A stretch of 60,000 nt of DNA from Diphasiastrum complanatum. Its lineage: Eukaryota > Streptophyta > Lycopodiopsida > Lycopodiales > Lycopodiaceae. Below are positions 10,450 to 22,935 of the stretch, piece after piece. Both the position numbers and the translations under genes were made by a program. The DNA is taken from positions 29,604,703 through 29,664,702 of the forward strand of contig CM055112.1 of the NCBI GenBank assembly GCA_029204225.1, read 5' to 3'. The stretch's first letter is position 1. Every line of letters starts with the position of its first letter. The notes under the pieces are model-generated. The model made no database searches and was not told the origin of the DNA. It was given only the letters and a program-made list of their open reading frames with translations.

Positions 10450-11114
10450 TTTTCTGAGCACAATCTGGAATTTTTTTTTCTTTGCTGCCTTGCCTTGCTC
10501 CTCCATCGCTGTTCCTACAGCTCCATTGCCGTTTTGACAGCCCTGTTCCATCGCTGCTCCTTCCAATCCTTCCTGCCCAGCATTCCCCCTGTTTTGTCCC
10601 CTCTTTTCTTTGCTGCCCAACGCTCCTCCTCTTCCTTTCCATCGCTGTCCCTGCCTTCCGACCTGTCACTTTCGTCTGATATTTTTCCAGTTTGCAGCCA
10701 TCTTCCACAGTTAGTTCCCTGACTGTCCAGCGCCCATCCTCATCCAAAAACTACCCAATTCCGACATCATTTGCTATTCCAAACAGCTAAAATTCTTCAA
10801 CCTGTAAATCGCTGCCTCAGCACTCCCAACTTGTCACTTTTGCCTATTTTTTTCTCCAATTCCAGCCATCTTTTACAGCTTATCAAAAGGCTGTCGCGCG
10901 CTCATTCTCCACCACATTTTCGAGAATTTTGACTCCGTTTAATCTTTCAAATTCACATTGTATCCCTGGCTGTCCAGCGCATTTTTACAGCTTCTCCATT
11001 GTTCATTGCTGTCTGTTTTTTTCAGTTGTGATAATATTGGTTGTAATAGGCTAATTTGGGGTGACGACAAGAGTCCGCTCCCTCAAGTTTTCGTCTATTC
11101 CTTCCACTATCATT

Positions 11115-11335
11115 ATGGCACATTCACCTACCCGGAGTGAGACTACTCAGGAAACCTTATCCGATCAGTTTCGTCGCATGGATGAGACCCTTTCTGGCCT
11201 CGTTCTTCGCTTCGATTCAGTTATGACCGGCTTTGCTACTATGCAGTCACAGCCTACCAATAGCTCTCGAGTAGAGAGAGAAAACAAGAAAACTCTTAGA
11301 TCCAAAATCTTTCTTGATCTCAAAATCAATTAGCA
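11115..11335 (+). pseudogene. Gypsy gag, N-terminal fragment
   Basis: The ATG at 11115 opens MAHSPTRSETTQETLSDQFR followed by RMDETLSGLVLRFDSVMTGF, an N-terminus of the kind seen in plant gypsy gag proteins, about 680 bases after the primer-binding site. Similarity to gag fades at about 11265, the frame stops at 11333, and different sequence follows. The element is a 5' stump: LTR, leader and about 50 codons of gag. Confidence 0.55.
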
Positions 11336-11559
11336 TAGAATGAGTAGTACAATGATACTAGTAGATCCACGAGCTATTCCACACTCAAACATGCTTGGAC
11401 CTCACATTTACAACCTCCTAATCCTATTGGACCATTGATCCATCCATCTCTCCATTCTATTGGACTATTCTCAAGCATATCTCAAATCCTATTGGACCAA
11501 TGGTACTTCCACCTCTTAATTCTATTGGACCGCTTGAACTTTTGACTTGTCACACATCA

Positions 11560-11725
11560 AACTAACTAAAGACACTTGTCAAGAACCGCTTTCTGATGTT
11601 ATGTGCATGCAGGGAAATAAAAAACGATTGAATTTTCAGATCTATGTGTACTTGATGGTCTAGGTTTAGAGTTAAGTTTCAGATTGGAGTTTGAAAGGAG
11701 CTTGTGACAATTGGTATCAGAGCCT
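11560..11725 (+). promoter_or_regulatory. LTR end and primer-binding site of a second LTR element
   Basis: TGGTATCAGAGCC at 11712-11724 is an almost perfect initiator-tRNA-Met primer site, preceded two bases earlier by CTTGTGACA, a plausible LTR end. The LTR start was not found. The gag start of this element is probably the ATG at 12216. Confidence 0.65.
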
Positions 11726-12215
11726 CATTCTAGAGAGAGCACAACCTGTTCTAGAGAGAGAAAGTGTGTAAAAACACTTCACTTTTGCTTGAGGTTTGGG
11801 AAAGGGGAAAGGGGTAGACAGCCTGCATCGCACTTCTTCAAAAGTGGCACCATTTTTTGCAATGTACAACTTCTCTCCTACAAAGCAAAAGCCTAGTACC
11901 AATTTTACCTTTTGAGGAGCTAAAATTATGATAAAGACTGATTTTGCACATGGGTCAGCCTAGAATCGCGCGGAATTGCCTTAGATCAAAATTTGTGCCT
12001 TTTCCATTACCTGATCCTCAGAGAGCACACGTCCCATTACCTTTCTTCCTCTTGTTTATTTTGTGTATTTCTTCCACTTAAACTTGGAAGTGGGAAAATT
12101 GTACATTTTGCGAAGTTTAGTGTTGAATTTGGAAAAGAATAGTGTATTTATTAGTTTTGTACATCTTTTGTTTTTTCTTGGTTTTTGTACAGCCTTTTGT
12201 TATCATACACTCACT

Positions 12216-12248
12216 ATGGCCGATGATTCTATTTCAAAACAATTTTGA
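12216..12248 (+). pseudogene. Copia gag start, cut short
   Basis: MADDSISKQF is followed at once by a stop, about 490 bases after the primer site at 11712. The position and the short acidic start resemble copia gag. Nothing coding follows, so this is the end of another 5' stump. Confidence 0.35.
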
Positions 12249-12307
12249 AGAGCTCCTTTTCAATCTTTTTAGTTATGACTTATGACAATGAATGCCAGAA
12301 ATTGGGG

Positions 12308-12372
12308 TTGGCTCATTTTGGTTAGCTTGGCATCCAAAGTTTCCTTGGTCACGGGTTCAAACCCCCCTTGGA
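12308..12372 (+). repeat. tRNA-like sequence with Pol III A and B boxes (SINE head or tRNA relic)
   Basis: TGGCTCATTTTGGTTAGC (12309 on) fits the A box, and GGGTTCAAACC (12353-12363) fits the B box, about 30 bases apart as in tRNA genes and tRNA-derived SINEs. The D and anticodon stems do not close well, so this is not a working tRNA gene. A short unrelated tail follows; no poly-A end or target duplication was recognised. Confidence 0.55.
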
Positions 12373-12379
12373 AACCAAG

Positions 12380-15107
12380 ATGCATTTCAATATTCTAGTT
12401 GTAGTTATAACTCATAACACTGAGCTACATGAAAGGTAGTGGCCATTGATCACTCACATGGGGCAAATGTTCTAGGAATCGATAGTAAGTACTAAAGGGT
12501 CAGTATTCAGGAGACAAGACATGATAATCAACTGATCATACTCTACGTTGATGATCGTACAAACTTGGAACTGGACTTTAAAAACAAAACTAGGATTTGT
12601 TTATGCTGTAAAAAAAAGCCCGGAATAAAACAAACAAAAAAAACCCTAAGACGACTATTCAAACCTGGCCAGGCTGAGTTTTCCCCGTTCAAAATGTACA
12701 AATCGGCCGATATGAACAAAGGAGTGGTCTTCATCTAGGAGTTCAGGACATGGAACCAAAAGTGAAATAGGCATATCTAATTTACGATTTAGATCTTCTC
12801 AACATACCATGAGGATATCAAATGAGCAAACAGACGTGTAGATAAAATGACCTCGCCCAATCATATATGTGCTTGTTCATGCCTCAAGGAAACACGCAGA
12901 AGAAAAGATAGTATCTTCTTAACACTGCATGTTACAAGCAAAACACCCTATACTGCTTACAAAACTTGTAAGCTGCATTTCATTCAATTGACTTGTGAAT
13001 GTTGCTTTAAGCTGGTGCATTGTAGGACAATAAGCTTTCTGGCAAAACTTGATCTGAATTTTTTTAAGTGTTTGCCGAATACATCTTTGAACGTGCTACC
13101 CAACCCCTTATTTGAATGCAAATGCATACCTTTATTAGTTCCACCCGTGACCCTCCAGAACAATAAACTCAAGTTAAAGGCTGAGAAATAAGGCTACGGT
13201 AGTACCAGAAGTGAAACTTGCAGGCATCCAAAGGTGAAGAGCTATCAGACTCCATATGCACACATAATTTATCCAGATTCTTCCGTCTGCAGCTTTCTCC
13301 ATTTTCCTCGGAATAATTCCAACTTCAGGATCCTTTAACTTGTTGTTTTCCAGAAATTATCATCGTGCTGAAAATTTTGCCCTTATCACAACTCAGATCA
13401 GAGATACTTTTCAAGGCAATGTTCTCAAAAGTCTGGTTCATAAGCGGTGCTGACTTAGCATCCGCTAACCTGTCCAATTATGGGAAAACATTTCAAATAA
13501 ACAAATTAAATACCAAAATAAGAACAAATAAACCTGGAAATTCTTACCAGCAACAGACGATCGTTCCTGTGAACTTGGAACATGGCTGATGTGATTGTGT
13601 ATCACTGATTTGCAGGAGCAAAGCCACTCAAAATTTTTTATGTGGTAGTAAAAGTTCTGACAAGTCCTGTGGTTCAAAGTTCAGAAATCTCATGGCAGTT
13701 CGAATTCGTATAAGCTTGCTTCTTTGCTTGTAATCAAAACACCAGGTACTGATTTTGGTCATAGAGCTGAATGTTCTTTAAGTGATGAGGTCCATGAGAT
13801 TAAACTCCACTGGAATCTCAGGATGCGGCCTTTCGGTCCTATGCCTCCTAACTGATTAACTTCCTGATAGAGGACCTTAACTGAAAGGTGTACCTTGACG
13901 AGCTGCCATTCAACAAAATGTTTACCTTTTCAGCTTCTCTTTTTTTTGTATAGCCCAGAGAATGAGACATTGTTCTCATAAATCGATTCGCTAAAATCTT
14001 TTACAAGTAAATACACTCACCTGGATATGGTGAATCGTGCATTGCACTCCTTGCTCAGCTCACGTTGCTTGATAAAGGCTACTTGTTTGAGTATATAGCT
14101 TATGTTCTCAAGGCTGGTCAGAGACTTCAATTTTCACTTTTATAAAAAAGGTTGAAGCTCACATATGGTGAACCGTGAACCATCCCTGTTTGATGACAAT
14201 CGAGCAGACCTCCAAATGCCTTTACTACATTCAGCCTACCCCTAATCAACAAATCCGTTCACTGCAAACACGTTTCTGTAATAACTGGACGCCTTTATTT
14301 GGACTTGGCTCCCTCGTTCGCATTTTTTTGCTAAAAATATGATAATCAACGCTCATGTAACAAGGACTACTCAAAGTAACGAAGTATAAACCATTTCGCA
14401 AAAGGTAATGTCTACGTAGACGTCTCTATTTCTTTTCCATTTCTTAAAGAATTACTTCGCTGTCGTTCTGGGTAAGGTATTTGGCAGTTACTCACCTAAG
14501 AGAGGGCTTCCCCTGAAAACTAGACGATTTTTACCTCACCCTCAAGCATTGGCCTTGTATTACTTCTGATTCGTCTGCTCTTAGGCAGCAAAAGCAAGCA
14601 AGTCAAGAGACGTTCAAATGACAAGCTCTGGAATACGATCTTATCTTTCACGCTAACAGTCATTAAGTTTATTCATAAGACTTAAAATAGTGTCAAAAAA
14701 GGGAGCTGTTAGTTGTAAAATTCTAATCAAACACTATAACTAAGTATCTGCAACAATAGATAAAGGATTATAAGATCACCGTCGATTAGAAATGGCGCAA
14801 CAGTCGGCTGAAGTGTAGCAAGTACCAATCTAGAATTAAAGAATACTTCCAAGAAATTTCTCATACCAAAAGCTTCAGCTATGCTTAGTAATCGAAAGGT
14901 TGATTACTGATTATACACTCCCGGCGATTCAACAACATGCACGACAACGCGGTCCATCGTAAGAGGATTATATTTCAATCAACGTCTTCATTCCCTGCTT
15001 TTTTGCTTGTTAGTTCAATGCCTAAGCAAGGCTTGTTCAAGCTCTCGCTCTCGTTTTGCGTTTGTTTTGCTTAAAGATCCTGCTCTCAGACATGTCACAG
15101 AGAAAAG
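12380..15107. other. No gene identified
   Basis: Mixed-composition DNA without a convincing coding frame on either strand. Short frames (for example 12847-13191) have no recognised motif. It could be old repeat or intergenic sequence. Confidence 0.4.
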
Positions 15108-15191
15108 GCCGACGATCCATTTCATGTGAGCATGACGCTCTTCTTTAGCCGCCGACGATCCATTTCACGTGAGCATGACGCTCTTCTTTAG
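15108..15191. repeat. Tandem duplication of a 41-bp unit
   Basis: GCCGACGATCCATTTCA..GTGAGCATGACGCTCTTCTTTAG occurs at 15108-15148 and again at 15151-15191, differing at a single base (T or C). The near-identity points to a recent local duplication. Confidence 0.9.
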
Positions 15192-15639
15192 TGTGTGCAT
15201 GTAGTATGTATGCACACTTTTTGGGGACACGTGTAAAAGCAAGAAGAGGACGGTGGGCTCTCCAAAAAAAGTAAGGTTTCAATGAGGTAAAGTTGAGCCT
15301 TGGCTCTTTGATATTAGAACGCCTTTCCATGTTCACCCTTCACCTAGGCAAACTCAACTCACGTCTCAGGCAACACCACGGTTGCTCAACGGGTGAGGAG
15401 GTTTGCAAGTTTTGGATGAATCAGTTCTTGGAAAAAACGGGTCACTCATTCTCTCAAGTGATTTCCAATGCCACAAATATCGATACCATTTTTGAGGAGG
15501 GAAATGATGTGGATTCACCAATGTATGGCAAACTGTGCCACATCTAGATCTTTGAAACAAAAGACGTATTGAAAGCTTCAGCGAAGTGTGTCTTTCGAGG
15601 TAGCAACCAGACAACCACAAGGCTTTGTCCACCGATCAC

Positions 15640-16330
15640 AGTAACCAGAGTTGTTATTGATTATCTAGAAAATTGATTGAATTTAGTGTTGTTGACTTCA
15701 TCAATAAAAAATTGAAATTTAGTCGATTTTAAGGTCACAGATGGTAATCACTAGATTGATATGGCTAGTAATTGGAATTTCAAGAAGCAATTTCTTGATA
15801 TAAGTACTCAATATGACTGCGAACAATTTGATATTTCTTTGTGAATTACTCTAGTGTGACATTGTTACTTGTATTTGTTTTATCAACAAATTAAGTGTGA
15901 TACCAAATTGAGTGAGTAATGAGAATAATTTACGAGCTAAAGTCTTATGAAAACTAATACAAAATATGAGATTTTGTAATGTTGGAATCCTATTGAAACC
16001 TTTTTTTTAGATTGGTTGGATGAGAAATATGACATATGAGTTAGTTAGCAGTGGAATAGATATACCCTCTACAATTTTCATGAAGAGAATAAATTTGAAA
16101 ATAAATCCAACGAGAACCACTTGTTCTAGAATGGCCTAAATGACTGGTTAGCATCTAAGGTAAAGCCGATAAAAAACTAAAATAAAATCATTGGTCATTC
16201 ATATTAAGGTATTTTGTGAAATTTTGATTTACGATCTAGATCCTAAAATGGTTGCTCACTATTTACAAAATTGGAAGACCCTTAAAGCTAATTTTCACTA
16301 GAAGAAACATGCAGTTTCTACCCACAAAGC
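15640..16330. other. No gene identified
   Basis: AT-rich and without supported open frames. Nothing recognised on either strand. Confidence 0.4.
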
Positions 16331-16847
16331 ACTGCTAGCTTATGAACCAAAACCTGTAGTAATACACGTAAAGAGCCGGCAGGCCTTACCTGCAGAAATA
16401 CATGGGAACTGCCACAAGCAGAAACCGTAAGCCAAACGCAACCGCAACACACCGCAAGGGTCAACCTTACGGTTGCAAACAAAAACCAACGAAGCCAAAA
16501 TCGCTAGGGAACCACAAGGCTCCAGTATGCGGTCCATTATGAAGCCAAGGCAAACCGAAAGAAACCGCAAGTACCCACTTGCGGTCAACTAGCGAAGACC
16601 GAAGGCTACCGAAGGCAACCGCAAAACAGAGTAAGCGAAGACCAACGAAAGCATTCAACGCCAGGAACCGCAAGGCACCGACCTACGGTCCAATGCAAAG
16701 CAGATCGAAGAAAACCGCCAAGCTGAAGCTTAAGATCACATACGAAGTGAACAAAGGCAGTCCACGAAGAAAAAGAACCTTCACGACCGTAGAGATACCA
16801 CAAGAAAACGATTGAGATCACATACAACTCATAGACGGCTGCAAAAC

Positions 16848-16975
16848 GGCGGATCTTCGCGACCTAAGTACAGGGAAGAACGATGGATCTTCACGACTTA
16901 AATACAGGGAAGATCAAGGGAAGTACGACGGATCTTCACGACCTAAGTACATGCAAGATCAAGCAAAGTACTAGA
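16848..16975. repeat. Three diverged tandem copies of GGATCTTC.CGACCTAAGTACA
   Basis: Copies begin near 16851, 16884 and 16929 and share GGATCTTC(A/G)CGAC(C/T)TAA(G/A)TACA followed by GGGAAGA or GCAAGA. They lie upstream of the copia LTR that ends at 18342 and may be part of it. Confidence 0.7.
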
Positions 16976-17109
16976 TGCACAACGGACTCCACGAATGACG
17001 GAGACTTCGGATGCTACTTGGATCAATGGATCGTTGAAGCCGGAAACTTCAAACACTTTGGATGATTACAAAGTAGCTGGACCAAACAAATCGTCGAAGT
17101 CAAAGACTT

Positions 17110-18342
17110 TTGTTAGCCGATATTTTTGCACGAAAAGTTGGGCTAATATTAAAGAAGTTTTTTGTTGTTGCTAATTTAGAAAGGAGGATCGACCACCTCA
17201 TCCAACCCTGGGAGGTAGCTACCTGAGTTTTTTCTTGCCCACGTAATCAATTCTCTTTTGAGACTCATTTGTGTGCACAGATTACACTGGAAAACGACGG
17301 TTCCGCTATAAATCAGAGATGGGTTTTGGTCTGAGGACGGTTATCAGCAACTTCACGGCCCTGCCTCACTGCCTCCGCCCTTTGTCAGCTCGCTGGCTGT
17401 CTCCTGCAGCCCCTCACTCATCACCCCGTCGCTGCCTGCCTGCGACCTACTACTCTCTGTGGGCAGGCCTTAATGATTGTTCCTCTCTTTCTATCTATGG
17501 CCAGGTCTGAAGCTATCCATAACTAGAAAACAGACTGATTGTAGCCTGTTTTGCGGCCTCCCATCCTCGATGGACCTCCATCTCACTGTCTGAGGCTTGT
17601 TTAGCTTGCCTGTGGCCTGAAGCACCAAATTGTTGCCTGTGGCCTGAAGCACCAAATTGTAGAAGTCGGAGACTTCGAGTAAGTAGAAGTCGGACACTTC
17701 GCATAGTACAAGCCGCCAAATGAAGCTGAAGCACGGAAGACAACGACAAGTAATTGGGGATAGTACAAGCCGCCAAATGAAGCTGAAGCACGGAAGAAAG
17801 CGACAGGTAACTGGAAGACGTTAGAATTAACATAAGACTTCTTTTAATTACTACAGTTTAGATTAATTATCTCTCATGTAGATTAGATTATCTCTCCGTT
17901 CCTATAAAACCAGGATGAACGAGAGAGATGAGTTGGCTGTTTTGATGCGTTAGTGTTAGTCATGCAATAGCAGACAGACATTGTCATACAAACAGATATA
18001 GAATTAGCAATAGCTAGTTCCTCGTAAGAAAAAATACCTCTCTTGTGCCTACACACGGATCTAAAAAACTGATAGTGCTTGAAAAACGTTGTTGTAAACT
18101 TATTTATGAAAAATAGAGTTGCCACATTTTGTCTATGGTGTGTGTGAATGAATTTGATGCCTGCTTACAGTGGATATACTTTCGTTGTTATTAAATTTTA
18201 TCTACTATTTATAAACTCAAATCAGATCTGCAATGTCAGAATCTATTGTCGGAGGATGATTGATCACAGTTTGAAGCAGTAGTTCCAGCTACCGTAGATC
18301 GACTCTATCCGAGCCCATTTTCGAAAAATTAATTTTTCAACA
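17110..18342 (+). repeat. Copia LTR (left end uncertain) with internal tandem repeats
   Basis: The right end is firm: TTCAACA at 18342 is followed by A and the primer site TGGTATCAGAGCG. A TGTTAG at 17111 is a possible left end, but the terminal inverted match is only TGTT. Inside are two adjacent copies of a 27-bp unit (17607-17633, 17634-17660), two AGAAGTCGGAxACTTCG copies (17661, 17685), and two adjacent 57-bp units starting TAGTACAAGCCGCC (17704, 17761). A CCTATAAAACC near 17902 could be the TATA box. Confidence 0.55.
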
Positions 18343-18343
18343 A

Positions 18344-19330
18344 TGGTATCAGAGCGTTAAGGTTCTCAAGCCAGGTTACACAAACTATGGCTTCTATAAG
18401 GGCATCTATTCTAAGATATGCACAGTCCTAGAGACAGACGAGTCAAATTTCTTGGCCTGGAAAGTAAAGACTTTCCTCATCCTGAGAGGAGAAGCTTTAT
18501 GGCACTGGGTGGACACCGAAGAGATGTCTGCTGGCAACACAAGCAAAAAACTTTGACAGTGGAAAGAAAAAAATGACAAAGCTATAACTGTCATATCTTC
18601 TTCCATCGAAGATAGCATCACCCTTGATCTTGCTACTATCTCTAACGCAAGAGAGATGTGGGATGCACTCATCACCAGATTTCAGGCCAAGTCATGAAAT
18701 TAGATTATGCATCTAGAAAACAGCTTACTTATCTAAGATGGAATGGCAAAGATCTAGCAAGCTTCATTAGAAAGATGAATAAACTATTCCTGTCACTAAA
18801 AAACGTTGGAACAGAACATGCGATCTCACAAGAGAAGCAACTCACATACCTGCTACGCTCCCTACCAAGATCATTCCAGACGACCCAGACCCTACCGGCT
18901 AAAGATCCTGAAATGACTTTCGACAAAACTGTCACTGACATCAAAGAAGAGGTGGAGGCTCAAGAGCATTATGACAACAGGAATGAGTCAGATCAAGCTC
19001 TCTACGACAGTAGAGATCAACCGAAGAAGAAGCCTCAGTCTAAGAGGGAGTCAACATGAAGAGAAAATCAGAACCAGTAGAGAGAGGGAGATCAAGAAAT
19101 AAGATCGAAAGGCAAGAGCAAGAACAAGTAGCAAGGCGGTGAGAAGAAGACCTGCGTCAGATGCAGACATGACGAGCGACCACACTGTGGATAAATGTTG
19201 GCTGAATCCGAAGATCGAGTGTGTACACTATCACAAGAAAGGTCATGCTGCCATGGATTGTTATCAAAATCCAAGGAACAAGAAGGCAAAAAGAAGGAAA
19301 GACAACTTATCATACGTGGAGGATCCATAA
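18344..19330 (+). pseudogene. Copia gag, frameshifted, with damaged zinc knuckle
   Basis: The primer site TGGTATCAGAGCG begins at 18344. The first coding stretch reads FLAWKVKTFLILRGEALWHW and SNAREMWDALITRFQ (gag UBN2-type domain), with a stop near 18557. A shift near 18695 moves the frame to SFIRKMNKLFLSLKNVGTEH, LTYLLRSLPRSFQTTQTLPA and DIKEEVEAQEH (to 19059). The zinc knuckle at about 19218 reads CVHYHKKGHAAMDC: the second Cys of the CCHC set is lost. Gag would form the particle and bind RNA; this copy cannot make it whole. Confidence 0.8.
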
Positions 19331-19339
19331 TCCTCAAAG

Positions 19340-20837
19340 ATGGGTGAAGAACGAGCCAATCAAAATCCATCTGCCTATCTATGTACATATGTTTGTGCTA
19401 CATCTCAGGCCGATGTTCAAGATGTTGTTCTTGACTCAAGTGTTACGTCACATTTTGTGACAACGAGACAAATGATAGTTGACTTTCGGCAGACAGATTC
19501 CTCCAGATACATCAGACTAGACGATGTCCTGTACGTGCCTACATTACAAAAGAATCTACTATCTATTGCAGGGATAGTAGATGCACGCATGCGTGTGACA
19601 TTCACGGATGAAGCATGCAACGTGGTTGATGCCAGCACCAGTACCCTCATCACTCAAGGTAGATGGAAAGACAACTTGTATCATCTAAAGGTATGCCTAC
19701 CTATAGAGCAAGCTCATCATATTCATGAGCCTATGGACGTTCTATGACATTGGAGACTATGTCATATGAACACATTGGCGCTATATAAAACTAGCCAACA
19801 CGCTGCATTCACCGATGTTAGCATCAAAGATGCAACCAGTCAAACATTCTACGATGCATGCCATAAAGGCAAGATGCCCCGTACACCCTTTACAAGGGAC
19901 TCCTTCAGAGTGACAGAGCTCCTAGAACTGATACACTCGGACATCTGCGGACCTTTTGATGTGGTTTTTGTAGGAGGCTCACGATACTACATCACCTTCA
20001 TTGATGATCTCAGTAAGTTTGTTGTCGTCTACTTCATCCACAACAAATCAGAAGCTCTTGACAAGTTTACAAAGTTTGTAAACTGGGCAGAGAAAGTGGA
20101 CCAATAAGAAAGTCAAGCAGATATGAACAGACAAAGATGGAGAATATATTTCCAATCGATTTGCTGATTTCTGTAGCAGTCACGACATCCTTCACGAGAA
20201 GACTGCAGCGTATACACAACAACACAATGGTGTAGTTGAAAGGAAGAACATGACTCTCATGGAAGCAGCAAGATGCATGATGGCCTGTTCAAAGGCATCA
20301 AGATCTTTATGGGCTAAAGCAGTAGCTACGATTGCCTACCTACAGAACAGGACAGGCAAATCAGACATTCTTCACACTACTCCACATGAGGTGTGGTGGG
20401 CAAACAAGCCAAATCTGACTCACATACGTATCTTCGAATGTGTAGTATATGCATACATTCTTGATAAGAAGAGAAAGAAGCTGGATGAGAAGGTGGAGAA
20501 AGGATTCTTGGTAGGCTATGATGCACATTCCTCATACTATAGAAACTACATGCCTCAAACCAAGGAAGTAAAGACTGTCAGAGACTTCAAGGTTGACGAA
20601 GCAAGAATGATGGTTGATGGAGATTTAGTCAGCTATGAAATTCTCAACAAGCAGTATTACAACCAGCCCCCACCAACAGAGGGAGCAGACCCTGAACATC
20701 CAGATCAAGATGTTCAAACTGTGAATCAATTGAGTGACAGTTTAGACGATGAGCAGCAAGACTTGCAGCGTGTACCCAGACACCTGCAACGCACAATGGT
20801 TCTGCTATCAATAGGAAGAAAAAAGACAAAGCAGTAG
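19340..20837 (+). pseudogene. Copia protease and integrase, broken into three frames
   Basis: The protease stretch reads VVLDSSVTSHFVTT, where retroviral-type proteases have D-S/T-G, so the glycine is replaced. DVLYVPTLQKNLLSI follows. After a stop at 19746 comes the pre-integrase and integrase core: LIHSDICGPFDV with the first catalytic Asp, YYITFIDDLSKFVVV with the second, and, after another break near 20107, AYTQQHNGVVERKNMTLMEA with the catalytic Glu. The integrase tail (LVGYDAHSSYYRNYMPQTKE) continues to 20837. All three acidic residues survive although the frame is lost. Confidence 0.85.
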
Positions 20838-21880
20838 TTGATCCTACACCATCTCCAAGGAGATCTGCAAGGGAGAGAAGACAACCTGTTAGGTATATAC
20901 CCGACAGTTCAGCTTCTACTCAAGAAGAGTTTCATGGATTCAGAGGTGAACCACAAATCTATCAAGAAGCTGTTGAATGTCTAGAAAAGGACAAATGGAT
21001 AAAGTCCATGGAAGACGAGATGGACTCCATGAAGAGTAACCAGTTTTGGACTCTTGAACCAGTACTAGGAAATAGGAAGACTGTCAAATGTAAGTGGATC
21101 TACAAATACAAATATGGACCAGACGACCATGTATCCAGACACAAAGCTAGGCTAGTTATGAAAGGTTTTTCGTAGATTTATGGTGTTGACTACACCGAAA
21201 CATTTTCTCCTATAGTCAAGCATACCTCTATACGCATATTATTCACATATGTAGTAGCCTACGATCTGAAAATCCATATTGTAGATGAAAAGACAACATT
21301 CCTACATGGAGATTTAAACCAAGAAGTATTGTATCTACACCAATCAAGATACATCCAGAAAATCATTGATGATTTTCAGATGACAGATTGCAAGAGAGTA
21401 AATACTCCGATGATTCCTGACACAATACTAACAAATGAAGACTTTCCCAGAGATAATGCAGAATGAAAAGCAATGCAGCATAAGCCTTACAAAAGGCTTA
21501 TTGGCTCTTTGATGTACTTGGCAGACAATACGTGACCAGACATTGCTTACGCATTGTTTAGATTGAGCCAGTTCAACATACATCCAAGACCTATACACTG
21601 GAAAATTGCCAAGAGAATCCTACAATACTTGTAGCATACAAAGGACTATGGGCTTTGCTATTGTCGAGACGCTGGATTTCAGGTGAAGTCCTACAGTGAT
21701 GTGAGCTGGGCATCAATCAAAGATGACTCCAAGAGCATCTCAGGTGGCTGTACCATCGCAGCAGATGCAGTTGTCATTTGGGTCTTTTTGTGAGATAGAG
21801 TATGTTGCTGCAACCAAGATGACTAATGAGGTAACATGGCTCAAACAGTTCCTAGATGGACTGGGAGTGTTACGACCATA
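20838..21880 (+). pseudogene. Copia reverse transcriptase and RNase H with internal deletion
   Basis: The frame runs WIKSMEDEMDSMKSNQFWTL, CKWIYKYKYGPDDHVSRHKA, VDYTETFSPIVKHTSIRILF, then LHGDLNQEVLYLHQS. It jumps straight to YIQKIIDDFQMTDCKRVNTP, so the segment that holds the catalytic Y-x-D-D is deleted. RNase H remains: YKRLIGSLMYLADNT, SYSDVSWASIKDDSKSISGG. In-frame stops occur near 21174, 21465 and several later places. No 3' LTR follows; similarity ends near 21870. The element cannot reverse-transcribe itself. Confidence 0.85.
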
Positions 21881-22470
21881 TTCAGCAAAGGACATGGAAT
21901 AGTCCTAATATGGTAGACCGGCCCTCCAATGTTCAAGATTATTGGTCACATTCCACGTCGAGTCCTGCTTTAGATTGAAGTTTGATTGTGAAAAGTGACC
22001 CTGTTTTGGGACAATAATAGCAAGCTAGATAATCTTTTCAAGTTCATTTCTTTGGTTACAATAAGATGATTGAGTGAAAAGCAGATCTATTGCTAAGTTA
22101 GAACTTCTGAAGAACACCAATGGTTGTCAAGTTCTGCAATCGAGTCTTCTGTAGAAGAGAGGTAACCCAATGTTTTGAACTCTAAGAAACAAGCCTTGAC
22201 TCCTCCTTCCAAACTCGTTCTTAACCTTCGTGATCCCTAGACAACCGTTAAAGGATGTTAGTCAGTTTGGACTTCTTTGAAAGTTATATGCATTATGTGG
22301 ATTAACCTGCAACAGACACAAATATGTAAATTGTTGTTACAGATGATGTGTTGAACATTTGGAAGCTTGCATGAAAGAGTCTGAGCTCATTACACATGTT
22401 TCCCAGTGAAGGTCGCAAGTAGAGGTGCCAGAAGATACATTTGTACTGTAAAGAGCCTTATTCCTAAAAG

Positions 22471-22758
22471 TTGGAACTCTCAGATGGTAGGAATTTGGGA
22501 GTGATAGTACCAACCAGATGGGTTGTTTTATGTGACGGTAAAACCATATGCAGATTCTTGTTAAATCACAATTTTGTCAATGAATTATTGTGGTCCATTA
22601 GGAACAAATATGGGGGTACTCCAGTACTTGGTGAAATAGATATGTGCATATCTGGTATAGGAAATCTAGATGGAGTTTTTAAGACCTCTAGATTATCGGA
22701 TAATGAGGTTAAAGATTTTCTTGAAAGAATGGAATTCCTTGTATCATTTCGGATATAG
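22471..22758 (+). other. Short open frame of unknown nature
   Basis: A 95-codon frame (starts MELSDGRNLGVIVPTRWVVL) with ordinary amino-acid composition but no motif I recognise. It sits just upstream of a gypsy reverse transcriptase scrap and could be decayed retroelement sequence. Not enough to call it a gene. Confidence 0.2.
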
Positions 22759-22779
22759 ATATTGGATATCTATTGGTAT

Positions 22780-22935
22780 ATACTTCAATTGTTTTGAATT
22801 TTTGATGAATACACTTGGGTTATTTCAACTGTATATATGAACAAGGTTTCTCGTTCATATCGGGGACAATGCCTAGTGGTGTTCTTAGATGATATTGCCA
22901 TCTACAATGAAAAGCTTAAGGAAAGAGAGAATTCA
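22780..22935 (+). pseudogene. Gypsy reverse transcriptase scrap with active-site box
   Basis: From about 22840 the frame reads NKVSRSYRGQCLVVFLDDIA then IYNEKLKEREN. VVFLDDI is the gypsy form of the catalytic (Y/F)-x-D-D box, and the following residues match the next conserved stretch (iyS.t..EH). No other gypsy domains are nearby on this strand. Confidence 0.65.

Noticed and set aside
10424-10747. Open frames on both strands after a primer-binding site
   Set aside because: They lie in the untranslated leader of a gypsy element; composition (Ser/Leu/Cys-rich) reflects pyrimidine-rich DNA.
15366-15640. SINE or gene suggested by TTGCTCAACGGGTGAGG and an 84-codon frame
   Set aside because: No B box at the proper distance, and both strands have equally long meaningless frames.
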